From: a bacterium
GTDB lineage: Bacteria; Planctomycetota; UBA1135; UBA2386
Direction of reading: 5' to 3'
Assembly (NCBI GenBank): GCA_030432695.1
Contig: JAUILN010000014.1
Span: 62,001 to 126,000, forward strand
Length of the DNA: 64,000 nt
A program made the translations under genes and the position numbers. How positions within the stretch are numbered: position 1 is the stretch's first letter; each line of letters starts with the position of its first letter. Under the pieces are notes generated by a model that had not been told where the DNA came from, did no database searches, and was given only the letters and a program-made list of their open reading frames with translations. This document shows, in pieces, positions 43,225-50,840 of the stretch.

Positions 43225-44880
43225 ATGTTCCCTGCTACCACGATCCTCTCCCGGGGTCGGCGGCCAGTCCTTGCGAGTGTGCTCGCGCTGCTGTGTGGCG
43301 GCGTGCTCTGCGCCCAAGGACTGCGGCCGCCCCCCGCGCCGTTCGAGAACCTGGTCACCGCCGAGAAGGCGGTGCTCGGCAAGGTGCTGTTCTGGGACGA
43401 GCAGCTGTCGAGCGACGACACGATGGCCTGCGGGACCTGCCACCGCCCGGCCAGTGGCGGGGCCGACCCTCGCTCCGGAGTGAATCCGGGCTTCGACGGG
43501 ATCTTCGGCACGGCCGACGACAAGCGTGGTTCGCCGGGCATCGTGCACTCGCTCGGTGATGGCAGCTATGCGCCACACCCGACGTTCGGTCTGAGCCCGC
43601 AGGTGACCCGTCGCTACGCGCCGCCGGTGATCGGCGCGGCTTGGGTGTCGACGCTGCGCTGGGACGGCAAGGCCACCGAGACCTTCGTCGATCCGAACAC
43701 CGGCCGCGCGGTGATCCTGTTCGGTGGCGCGCTCGAGAACCACGCGATGGGGCCGCCGGCCGACACCGGCGAGATGGCGTACGAGGGCCGGACCTGGACC
43801 GACATCGCCGCGAAGATCGCCAGCTCGAAGCCGCTGGCGTTGTCGCCCTCGACGTCGTGGCCTGCCGATGTCGCGCAGGCTCTGCAGGGCGATCCCGACT
43901 ACGGCGAGCTGATGCGCCGCGCGTTCGGCGACCGTGCGGTCACGCCGACCCGCATCGCCTTTGCGCTCGCGACCTACCAGCGCACGCTGGTTCCCGATCG
44001 CTCGCCGTGGGACCGCTTCGTCCGCGGCGAGACCAACGCGCTGACTCCCGACCAGCAGGCGGGCTTGGCGTTGTTCGAAGGCGCCGCGCGCTGTGCGAGT
44101 TGCCACCCGGGTCCGGTGTTCACTGACGGCACGTTCCGCAACCTCGGTCTGCGGCCGGTGTACGAGGACCGCGGCTGGCAGGAGGCGACCCTCGACCCGA
44201 TCGACCGCGGCAAGTTCAAGGTGCCCACCCTGCTCAACGTGGGGCTGCGGCATCGCTACATGCACAACGGCCAGTTCACGCGGCTCGAGGACGTGGTCGA
44301 CTTCTACGACCAGGGTGCAGGCACCTTCCTCGACAACAAGGATCCGAGCCTGCGGGCTTTGAACCTCTCGGCGACCGAGAAGGCGCAGCTCGTCGACTTC
44401 CTGCGTCACGCGCTGACCGACCCGCGCGTCGCCGCCGAGCAGGCTCCCTTCGACCGGCCGATGCTGCGCTCCGAGTTGCCGCAGGACGTCTACGGCGCGC
44501 CCCATCCGGGCAGTGGCGGCATCGCACCACGCACCGTGCACGACGCCCCCGCTCTGGTGGGCAGCGACCACCACCGGTTGGGTCTCGCCGACGGACTCGG
44601 TGGTGCCGCCGCGTTCTTCGCCTTCAACGGCGCCCGCGGTCCCGGCGGCGTGTCGATCGGTCCGGTGCCGATCCACATCACGATCCAGCCGATCCCGATC
44701 GTGCTGCCGGTGACCCTGGCCGGCAGCGGTGTGGGCAACGGCTACGCCACCTTGCCCCTGCCGATCCCCGCGGACCCGAACCTGGTCGGCATTCCGCTCC
44801 ACCACCAGGCGTTCGTCGTCGATCCCGGCGCGGCCGGTGGTCTCTCCACGACCGCTGCCAGCGCCACCACCCTCTTCTGA
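43225..44880 (+). CDS. Di-heme cytochrome c peroxidase/MauG-family protein with shared C-terminal domain
   Basis: The 551-residue product, from the ATG at 43225, has a signal peptide ending near VLCAQ. Two c-type heme sites are visible: CGTCH (Cys69, Cys72, His73) and CASCH (Cys290, Cys293, His294). They stand in the normal order of low- and high-potential domains, with a YMHNG segment that usually supplies the Met ligand. It should be a periplasmic peroxidase or MauG-like oxidase. Unlike ordinary family members (about 330-400 residues), it carries about 100 extra C-terminal residues with TLPLPIPADPNLVGIPLHHQA, the shared domain of this window. It follows the gluzincin gene by 67 bases. The fusion suggests surface localisation. 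Confidence 0.88.
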   Translation: MFPATTILSRGRRPVLASVLALLCGGVLCAQGLRPPPAPFENLVTAEKAVLGKVLFWDEQLSSDDTMACGTCHRPASGGADPRSGVNPGFDGIFGTADDKRGSPGIVHSLGDGSYAPHPTFGLSPQVTRRYAPPVIGAAWVSTLRWDGKATETFVDPNTGRAVILFGGALENHAMGPPADTGEMAYEGRTWTDIAAKIASSKPLALSPSTSWPADVAQALQGDPDYGELMRRAFGDRAVTPTRIAFALATYQRTLVPDRSPWDRFVRGETNALTPDQQAGLALFEGAARCASCHPGPVFTDGTFRNLGLRPVYEDRGWQEATLDPIDRGKFKVPTLLNVGLRHRYMHNGQFTRLEDVVDFYDQGAGTFLDNKDPSLRALNLSATEKAQLVDFLRHALTDPRVAAEQAPFDRPMLRSELPQDVYGAPHPGSGGIAPRTVHDAPALVGSDHHRLGLADGLGGAAAFFAFNGARGPGGVSIGPVPIHITIQPIPIVLPVTLAGSGVGNGYATLPLPIPADPNLVGIPLHHQAFVVDPGAAGGLSTTAASATTLF

Positions 44881-44957
44881 TCCCCGCCCCAGAGGGTGAG
44901 CAGTTCGACCCGGCCGAACCGTCCACCCTTCCAGCGACCCCGTTCCATCCACCTTCG

Positions 44958-46583
44958 ATGAAGACCCTGCTCTCCGCCCTCGTCCTCACCGCGACATCAC
45001 TCGTCGCGCAGACCACCGCGACGGTCAACGGCGTGACCACCCCCGGCGCGCTCGGCGATATCTACCTGTCCCTCGACGAGGCGATCCAGCTCGTCAACGG
45101 CACGCTCGCGGTCAGCCAGCTCTCGCCGAGGGAAGCGGCGCAGATCCAGGGCAGCGGCCAGCCGACCGAAGTCCTCATCGACTTCCTGGTGACCCCGTCG
45201 ATCGTGCTGCTGCAGACTCCGACGCCGCTCGATGGTCCCGCAGCCGGCGTCGACGTCGCCATCCGGGGCATCAACGGGCGGCCGAACCTGTTCCTGACCA
45301 ACCAGCCCCTCGGTCTCCGCGTCCGCACCAGCCATGCCAGCATCACCGGTCTGCGATTCCAGGGTGGTGCGGAGGGGGTGCATGCCGACACCTCGGTCCA
45401 CCTGGTCCAGGGTCGCGAGATCCTGCTGTCCGGCCTGGAGTTCGACGGCCAGACCGGCACCGGAGTCCGCTTCGAGTCCGTGCCGATGACCATGACCATG
45501 GCGCAGGTCGAGCACTGCACCTTCCAGAACTGCACCACCGCGATCACCCAGGTCGACCGCGGGATGATGCTGATGATGGACGTCGAGTTCTGCTCGTTCG
45601 ACAGCTGCGGTCTCGCGGTCGACATGTTCACCGCCGGTTCGGGAAACATGACCATGAACCGGCAGTGGCGCTGCAAGATGTCGAACTGCGGTCAACTCGC
45701 CGACGTGCAGCGCGATCCCGGCAGCGACAAGCGCTCGATGCTGATGCTGATCGCGGGCAACTACGAGACCAACGGCAAGGCGGTCGATGCGGCCGGCACG
45801 CCGCTGGTCGAGACCGCGATCCACATCCACGCCTCGGAGATCCGCGTTCCCGCCGGTCAGCAGGCGTTCCGTCTCGGCGACCTCGACTCGCGGATCGACT
45901 ACCACGTCAGCGAGTGCGTCTTCGCCGGCGACATCCACGTCCAGGAAGGCCGGCTCAACCGTCGCCTGTGGGCCTGGAACAACGTGTTCCGCGATGGCGT
46001 GATCGAGGTCGAGAACCTCGGCGCGCCGACCAGCTTCCGCTGGAACCGCTTCGAGAACTGCACCGTCCGCGCCACCGCGGGCAACCGCGCCCGCTTCGAG
46101 CAGCTCAGCTCCGAGTTCTACGACTCGCGCATCGAGGGCCTGTCGTCGCTCGGTCCGGTCGACCTGCAGAACTGCTGGCTGTCGAACACCACCGTCAGTG
46201 GCAGCGTGAACAACTCCTCGCCCGCACCGTCGCCGTGGCTGGCCAGCACGTCGTGCTCCGACGACTCGCCGTCGATCGGCGGCACCGTCGACCTCACGCT
46301 GGACATCCCGCCGGGCATGCTCGGGGTGTGGATCCTCGGCGTCTCCGACCCGCGCCTCGTCCTCACCCAGGAGCCGTGGCGTGACTATGCCTTCCACGCG
46401 CCGACCCTGCAGATCCCCGGCCTCTACGCGTTCCGCTCCACGCTGCGGATCACGATCCCCGACCTGCCGGCGCTCGTCGGCCAGGAGATCTTCGCGCAGC
46501 CGATCACTGGCCCGGTCTCCGGCCAGACCCACGTGCCGGCCTTCAACCTGCCGCGCGGCGCGCACCTGACGATCACCGAGTGA
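44958..46583 (+). CDS. Secreted right-handed beta-helix protein with shared C-terminal domain
   Basis: The 541-residue product starts MKTLLSALVLTATSLVAQ, a clear signal peptide. The body has short strand-turn repeats typical of parallel beta-helices: ITGLRFQGGAEGVHADTS, LSGLEFDGQTGTGVRFE, VEHCTFQNCTTAITQ, VEFCSFDSCGLAV, and WNRFENCTVRAT. Several cysteines sit at stacked positions. Catalytic Asp residues of pectate or polysaccharide lyases cannot be assigned. The C-terminal ~115 residues form the shared domain in a variant form (STSCSDDSPSIGG, then LRITIPDLPALVGQEIFAQ and AHLTIT). It may bind or process a polysaccharide at the cell surface. It lies 77 bases after the cytochrome peroxidase gene in the same orientation. 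Confidence 0.78.
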   Translation: MKTLLSALVLTATSLVAQTTATVNGVTTPGALGDIYLSLDEAIQLVNGTLAVSQLSPREAAQIQGSGQPTEVLIDFLVTPSIVLLQTPTPLDGPAAGVDVAIRGINGRPNLFLTNQPLGLRVRTSHASITGLRFQGGAEGVHADTSVHLVQGREILLSGLEFDGQTGTGVRFESVPMTMTMAQVEHCTFQNCTTAITQVDRGMMLMMDVEFCSFDSCGLAVDMFTAGSGNMTMNRQWRCKMSNCGQLADVQRDPGSDKRSMLMLIAGNYETNGKAVDAAGTPLVETAIHIHASEIRVPAGQQAFRLGDLDSRIDYHVSECVFAGDIHVQEGRLNRRLWAWNNVFRDGVIEVENLGAPTSFRWNRFENCTVRATAGNRARFEQLSSEFYDSRIEGLSSLGPVDLQNCWLSNTTVSGSVNNSSPAPSPWLASTSCSDDSPSIGGTVDLTLDIPPGMLGVWILGVSDPRLVLTQEPWRDYAFHAPTLQIPGLYAFRSTLRITIPDLPALVGQEIFAQPITGPVSGQTHVPAFNLPRGAHLTITE

Positions 46584-46589
46584 GGATGT

Positions 46590-46607
46590 CCCGACGCGGA
46601 TGTCGGG
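46590..46607 (+). terminator. Hairpin after beta-helix gene
   Basis: CCCGAC (46590-46595) pairs with GTCGGG (46602-46607) around the loop GCGGAT, seven bases after the beta-helix stop. The stem is short (6 bp) and is followed by GTCCCGCC, not a T-run, so termination efficiency is uncertain. Confidence 0.4.
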
Positions 46608-46662
46608 GTCCCGCCTTCGTGCGCGTGCACCTCGCGGCGAGTGCCGCTAACGTCCGCGCCCC

Positions 46663-47022
46663 ATGCTGCCCTACGAGGTCTACAAGGTCGCCCACCTGGT
46701 CGGGCTGGCCGTGCTGTTCGCCGCGCTCGGTGGTCTCCTGTTCGCCGCCCGCGACGTAGACGGCAAGCCGCCGAGAGCCTTGCTCGTGCTGCACGGCGTC
46801 GGCGTGGTGCTGATGCTGGTCGGCGGCTTCGGGCTTCTGGCGCGCAACGGCATCCAATGGCCGTGGCCCAATTGGGTGTTGGTGAAGGCCGGGCTGTGGG
46901 TGGTGCTCGCCGCGATGCCCTGGCCGATCCGCAAGTTCGGGCTCGGTGGTGCGTGGATCGCGCTCGTCCTCGCCGCCTCGGTCGGCGTTGCGGTCGTGAT
47001 GGTGCGGCAACGCATCCCGTGA
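46663..47022 (+). CDS. Small four-helix membrane protein of unknown function
   Basis: A 119-residue protein made up almost entirely of four hydrophobic segments: VAHLVGLAVLFAALGGLLFA, LLVLHGVGVVLMLVGGFGLLA, NWVLVKAGLWVVLAAM, and WIALVLAASVGVAVVM. A conserved-looking His in the first helix (YKVAHLVG), a His in the second (LHGVG) and a Lys in the third could suggest heme or ion handling, but I recognise no named family. There is no signal for a partner. It stands between the beta-helix gene and an ECF sigma factor, separated from both by hairpins, so it is probably a single-gene unit. Confidence 0.65.
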   Translation: MLPYEVYKVAHLVGLAVLFAALGGLLFAARDVDGKPPRALLVLHGVGVVLMLVGGFGLLARNGIQWPWPNWVLVKAGLWVVLAAMPWPIRKFGLGGAWIALVLAASVGVAVVMVRQRIP

Positions 47023-47031
47023 GCCTGTGAC

Positions 47032-47051
47032 CCGAGCAGTCACACGCTCGG
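47032..47051 (+). terminator. Hairpin after small membrane protein gene
   Basis: CCGAGC at 47032-47037 and GCTCGG at 47046-47051 form a 6-bp stem with loop AGTCACAC, starting 9 bases after the stop of the membrane protein gene. No T-run follows. Confidence 0.35.
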
Positions 47052-47182
47052 TGAGCGACTGTCTGCGCTGCGCAGGTCCGCATCTGGATCGGCCGCGTGC
47101 GTCCAGAACTTCCGAGCCGCCATCCGGATCGATCGCGTAGCGGGGTCCGTCGCTGGCCCGTGGGGCGGCGGCGGAGTCCGAA

Positions 47183-47758
47183 GTGAGCGATCAAGTCCTG
47201 TTCTGGGCCGAGGGTGGCGGCGAGCGACGTGACACCACGCGCGCGGCGCGACGGATCGTCGCGCTGGTGGTCCGCGCCCAGGGCGGCGACCGCCGCGCGT
47301 TCGAGCGGCTGTGGGGCGAGCACCGCCGCGTGGTGCATGCGATCCTGCTCTCCCGGGTTCCGGGACGTGATGCCGAGGACCTGCTGCAGGATGTCGCGGT
47401 CGCGGCATGGGAGGGCATGTCCGGGCTGCGCGACGCGGCGAGCTTCCGTGGTTGGTTGAGCGAGATCGCGCGCAACGTCGGCAGACGGCACGTGCAGCGG
47501 AGTGCTCGGCATGGCGAGATCGCCGACGTCGACGAGGTCGAGCCCGCGGCGCCGCAGTCGAGTCCTCTGGACGTGCTCGAGGCCGACGAGATCCTCGCGA
47601 CGCTGCGCACGCTGCCGACCTGCTACCGCGAGCCGTTGGTGCTGCGGCTGGTCCTGGGCCTCTCGGGACCGGAGATCGCCGAGCAGCTCGGGATGACCAA
47701 GGGTTCGGTGCGGGTCAACCTGCACCGCGGCATGTCGCTGCTGCGCGGGCGGCTCTGA
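47183..47758 (+). CDS. ECF-type RNA polymerase sigma factor
   Basis: Product of 191 residues from a GTG with GGAG seven bases upstream. Region 2 is AFERLWGEHRRVVHAILLSR through DAEDLLQDVAVAAW and FRGWLSEIARNVGRRH. Region 4 is LPTCYREPLVLRLVLGLS followed by PEIAEQLGMTKGSVRVNLHR. It is a standard ECF factor preceded by a ~30-residue N-terminal extension. The next gene, 161 bases downstream in the same direction, encodes a single-pass membrane protein whose N terminus looks like a planctomycete anti-sigma or FecR-type protein, so the two form a likely sigma/anti-sigma pair. A 14-bp palindrome in between may be an operator or processing site. Confidence 0.9.
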   Translation: MSDQVLFWAEGGGERRDTTRAARRIVALVVRAQGGDRRAFERLWGEHRRVVHAILLSRVPGRDAEDLLQDVAVAAWEGMSGLRDAASFRGWLSEIARNVGRRHVQRSARHGEIADVDEVEPAAPQSSPLDVLEADEILATLRTLPTCYREPLVLRLVLGLSGPEIAEQLGMTKGSVRVNLHRGMSLLRGRL

Positions 47759-47888
47759 TCGACGGGTTCCGGCGCTCCCGGGGATGGGGCGTCTGGGAAT
47801 CTCGATAACACGCGTCCACCTCGGGGAACCGGTCGGTAGGGACTGGGTGCCGAACCGGCCGATGCCTACCGTCACCCGTCCCTGCTCT

Positions 47889-47902
47889 CGCGCCATGGCG
47901 CG
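47889..47902. promoter_or_regulatory. 14-bp perfect palindrome before anti-sigma-like gene
   Basis: CGCGCCATGGCGCG at 47889-47902 is a perfect palindrome just upstream of the AGGAG ribosome binding site (about 47907) of the gene starting at 47920. It could be an operator or a leader hairpin affecting translation. The embedded ATG is not in frame with a long reading frame. Confidence 0.4.
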
Positions 47903-47919
47903 GGAAAGGAGACGGTGCC

Positions 47920-48411
47920 TTGAGCGACGACGACTATCTCTGGGATCCACGAAGTCGCGGCCCGCGAGATCCGCTGGTCGAACGGCTCGAACGCACGCTG
48001 CAGGCGAGGCAGCTCGAACCACCCAGACGGGGGATCCGTCCGCTGGTGGTGCTGCCGCTGGCTGCGGCGGCGGTCGTGCTCGGACTGGTCGGCTGGCAGG
48101 CCTACGCAGACGGTGACGCGGCGCATCCGCCGGCGGCGCCGCAGGCGTTCCATGCGCGTGAGTTCCATGCGCGTGAGGGCGAGGTGGTGGAGCCTGCCTC
48201 GACAGCTCAGCCCTCGTTGGCGTCGGGCGACGCCCAGTCGGCGGAGAACACCGAAGCGGTCGATGCCCACGCCACGCTCGCCGATGCGGGTCCGGAGGCG
48301 GAGATCGGTGCGGCTGCTCCGGACGAGGAGGAGGAAGAGGTCGTCGATCCGGAGGTCGAAGTGGCTCCGGAAGCGCAGGGCGAGGAAGGCTCGGCACTCA
48401 CCGGCCGGTGA
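47920..48411 (+). CDS. Single-pass membrane protein, probable anti-sigma factor
   Basis: The 163-residue product starts at TTG, chosen because AGGAG lies 9 bases upstream and the N terminus MSDDDYLWDPRSRGPRDP fits the LWD...DP-E-LE pattern seen in planctomycete anti-sigma/FecR-type proteins (recognition by pattern, not search). Residues 1-37 are cytoplasmic, one membrane helix is at about 40-62 (LVVLPLAAAAVVLGLVGW), and the ~100 outside residues are very acidic (DEEEEEVVDPEVEVAPEA) and probably disordered. A duplicated FHARE unit lies just after the helix. It follows an ECF sigma gene. No catalytic or zinc motif is visible. A terminator overlaps its stop. Confidence 0.72.
   Translation: MSDDDYLWDPRSRGPRDPLVERLERTLQARQLEPPRRGIRPLVVLPLAAAAVVLGLVGWQAYADGDAAHPPAAPQAFHAREFHAREGEVVEPASTAQPSLASGDAQSAENTEAVDAHATLADAGPEAEIGAAAPDEEEEEVVDPEVEVAPEAQGEEGSALTGR
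48148..48177 (+). repeat. Perfect 15-bp tandem duplication inside anti-sigma-like gene
   Basis: TTCCATGCGCGTGAG occurs twice in direct succession (48148-48162 and 48163-48177), encoding FHARE-FHARE in frame. The exact match suggests a recent slippage event. It lies in the non-conserved extracytoplasmic stalk. Confidence 0.85.
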
Positions 48412-48427
48412 GGCCACCGGGGTTTTT
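48405..48427 (+). terminator. Rho-independent terminator overlapping the anti-sigma-like stop codon
   Basis: CCGGTG (48405-48410) pairs with CACCGG (48415-48420) around the loop AGGC and is followed by GGTTTTT (48421-48427). This is the clearest intrinsic terminator of the window. The stem includes the TGA stop of the upstream gene (48409-48411), separating the sigma/anti-sigma pair from the PRC-barrel gene. Confidence 0.72.
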
Positions 48428-48476
48428 CGGATCACTCGATAACGGTCGGGCCGGGCGGGGAACCAGTGGGGTGCAT

Positions 48477-48488
48477 CGCATCGATGCG
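48477..48488. promoter_or_regulatory. 12-bp palindrome before PRC-barrel gene
   Basis: CGCATCGATGCG at 48477-48488 is a perfect palindrome about 15 bases upstream of the strong GGAGGAG ribosome binding site (about 48506-48512) of the gene at 48519. It is a possible operator or leader stem. Confidence 0.35.
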
Positions 48489-48518
48489 TCGACTCACTCC
48501 GATCCGGAGGAGACCCCC

Positions 48519-49499
48519 ATGACCAAGCTGTCCCGATCGTTCGTTCCGACCACCTGCTCCGCGTTGATCCTCGGCCTGTCGCTGGGCGCGATCGCGCAGG
48601 AGCCCGTCCGGCCGCCGGTCCGCCCCACCGAGCCGCAGCCGCCGCAGCGTGCCGACCAGGCCGCGGTCGAGGCCGCCGCGTTGAAGTTCGTCGCCGGCGA
48701 CGAGGTCGTCGGTCGCGAGATCCTCGAGTCGGTGCACAGCACCGACGGTGCTGCCCGGCAACAGATCGGCCAGATCGTCGACTTCGGTATCGACCGGAGC
48801 ACCGGCGCGATCACCCTGTTCGGCATCGAGGTCGACGACACCGTCCACGCCGTCCCCGCGTCGGCGGTGCGCTGGATCCCGCAGGACGATGTGTTCGTGT
48901 GCGCGATCTCGAAGGACGGCATGTCGAAGGTCGCGCACGCCGTCGAGGGCAACCTGAACGACCTGAAGCTGCCGGGCTCGGCTGCCGGCGAGGCGAGTGC
49001 CACGTCGGCGCGGGCGCGGGCCGCGGAGGCCAGCAGCACGCGCGCCGGATCCAAGCTGCTGTGCTACTCGGCGATGAGCGAGATGGCGCTGCATCGCGGC
49101 GACCAGGAGTTGGCCGGCGATGCCCAATTGATGGTCGAGCCCTCGACCGGTCACGTTGCGTTCCTCGTCGTCGACGTCGGTGGTGTGCTCGGCATCGGCT
49201 CGCGCCGGATCCCGATTCCCATGGCTGCGGTCGAGGTGCAGGACGCGCAGGTCGAGGACAGCGGTGACGACGTGCCGGCGGCCCGCTGGACCATCGATCT
49301 GACCGACGAGGAGCTGGGCAAGCGGCCCTCGATCGCCATCGAGGGTGGGCTCGATGCGCCGGCGTTCCGCCGGGCGATCTACGCGGCGTGGCAGGTCGAC
49401 GCACCGGCCTGGGACTCCCTGCAGGAGGAGGCGCCGGCCGAGGGCGCGAAGCGTGACGATGGCACCGGGCGTCGGAACCCGGAGCCCCGCAAGGACTGA
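48519..49499 (+). CDS. Exported protein with two PRC-barrel-like domains
   Basis: The 326-residue product has a near-perfect GGAGGAG site before the ATG, and its N-terminal signal ends near GAIAQ. A Pro-rich linker (RPPVRPTEPQPP) leads to two small beta domains of PRC-barrel type. The first is about 85-150, with GQIVDFGIDRSTGAITLFGI and VPASAVRWIP. The second is about 185-240, with AQLMVEPSTGHVAFLVVDVG and IPIPMAAVEV. PRC-barrels are small binding modules; exported bacterial versions are common stress-related proteins (family knowledge). The C-terminal ~60 residues are charged. The gene has its own leader after the terminator of the sigma/anti-sigma pair, so co-regulation is not assured. Confidence 0.78.
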   Translation: MTKLSRSFVPTTCSALILGLSLGAIAQEPVRPPVRPTEPQPPQRADQAAVEAAALKFVAGDEVVGREILESVHSTDGAARQQIGQIVDFGIDRSTGAITLFGIEVDDTVHAVPASAVRWIPQDDVFVCAISKDGMSKVAHAVEGNLNDLKLPGSAAGEASATSARARAAEASSTRAGSKLLCYSAMSEMALHRGDQELAGDAQLMVEPSTGHVAFLVVDVGGVLGIGSRRIPIPMAAVEVQDAQVEDSGDDVPAARWTIDLTDEELGKRPSIAIEGGLDAPAFRRAIYAAWQVDAPAWDSLQEEAPAEGAKRDDGTGRRNPEPRKD

Positions 49500-49544
49500 C
49501 GGCCTTTCGCCGGTCGCGCCGCGCCGCATGGTTACGATGTGGCG

Positions 49545-50840
49545 ATGACGACGACCCGGCGTGAAGTCCTCGGCGCGCTCGCCTTCCCGGCCCTCGGGCC
49601 GCTCGCGAGGCTCGACGCCCGCCGCGGGCTGAGCCTGCTCGACGAGTTCGAAGCCCCCTCGGGCTCGCCGCAGCAGGTCGCGCGCGACGAGGACTTCTGG
49701 AACGCGATCGCCACCGCGTTCGCGATCGACCGCAGCCGCATCAACTTCAACAACGGCGGCTGCTCACCGTCGCCCGCGTTCGTCCTCGACGCGCAGCGCC
49801 GCCACCTCGAGGAGGCCAACCACGCGCCGGCCTACGTGATGTGGCGACGCCAGCAGAAGCGCAAGGAGGCGGTGCGCCAGGCGTTGGCCCGTGTCGCCGG
49901 CTGCGATGCCGAGGAGCTGGCGTTCGTGCGCAACGCCTCGGAAGGCCTGCAGACCTGCCAGTTCGGCATCGACCTCGAGCCGGGCGACGAGGTGCTGTCG
50001 ACCGACCAGGACTACCCGCGGATGCGCAACACCTTCGCGCAGCGGGTGGCGCGCGAGGGGATCGTCTACCGGCAGTTCAAGATCCCGGTGCCCTGCGACG
50101 ACCCGCAGCAGATCGTCCGCGCCTACGAGGCGAACCTCAGCGAGCGGACCCGGCTGATCCTCGTCAGCCACGTGATCAACCTCACCGGTGCGATCCTGCC
50201 GGTCCGGAACATCGTCGCGCTCGGTCGTGCGCGCGGCATCCCGGTGATCGTCGACGGCGCACACTCGTTCGCCAACGTCGACTTCACGCTGCGCGATCTC
50301 GACTGCGACTACTTCGCCACCAGCCTGCACAAGTGGCTGTTCGCGCCGATCGGCACCGGCATGCTGCACGTGCGGAAGGACAAGATCGGCGACCTCTGGC
50401 CGCTGATGGCCGGCAATCCGGGGCAGGAGCACGACATCCGCAAGTTCGAGGAGATCGGCACCCATCCGATCGCGCAGATGCTGGCGGTCGGCGAGGCGCT
50501 GGCGTTCCACGAGCGGCTCGGCGGGAGCCGCAAGTTCGCGCGGTTGGTGCGTCTGCGTGACCTCTGGATCGACCGACTCGGTGCACACGATCGGGTGCAC
50601 GTGCACACGAGCACGGTTCCGGGTCAGGCCTGCGGGATCGCGACCGTGTCGATCGACGGCGTCGAGACCGGAGCGCTCGCGGCACACCTGGAGCGCGCTC
50701 ACCAGATCCTGGTGACCACGATCAAGCACGAGGACTTCGAGGGCATCCGCGTGTCGCCGTCGGTCTACACCACGCTCGGCGAACTCGACCGTTTCTGCGA
50801 GGCGATGGAAGCGGTCGTGCGCGACGGCTTGCCATCCTGA
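49545..50840 (+). CDS. Class V aminotransferase-like PLP enzyme with Tat-type signal
   Basis: A 431-residue protein from the ATG at 49545 (an in-frame GTG at 49539 adds two residues). The fold-type I, class V family (isopenicillin N epimerase, cysteine desulfurase-like) is shown by NNGGCSPSP near the start of the domain, VRNASEGLQT, PVIVDGAHSF with PLP-contacting Asp237 and His240, and TSLHKWLFAPIG with the Schiff-base Lys263. The N terminus TTTRREVLGALAFPALG matches a twin-arginine export signal, so the folded holoenzyme is probably periplasmic. The substrate is unknown; an amino-acid epimerase or lyase is as likely as a transaminase. It starts 45 bases after the PRC-barrel gene and may share its transcript. 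Confidence 0.88.
   Translation: MTTTRREVLGALAFPALGPLARLDARRGLSLLDEFEAPSGSPQQVARDEDFWNAIATAFAIDRSRINFNNGGCSPSPAFVLDAQRRHLEEANHAPAYVMWRRQQKRKEAVRQALARVAGCDAEELAFVRNASEGLQTCQFGIDLEPGDEVLSTDQDYPRMRNTFAQRVAREGIVYRQFKIPVPCDDPQQIVRAYEANLSERTRLILVSHVINLTGAILPVRNIVALGRARGIPVIVDGAHSFANVDFTLRDLDCDYFATSLHKWLFAPIGTGMLHVRKDKIGDLWPLMAGNPGQEHDIRKFEEIGTHPIAQMLAVGEALAFHERLGGSRKFARLVRLRDLWIDRLGAHDRVHVHTSTVPGQACGIATVSIDGVETGALAAHLERAHQILVTTIKHEDFEGIRVSPSVYTTLGELDRFCEAMEAVVRDGLPS

Noticed and set aside
44958-46583. Pectate lyase call for the beta-helix protein
   Set aside because: The fold pattern alone does not show activity, and no conserved Asp/Arg catalytic set could be assigned.
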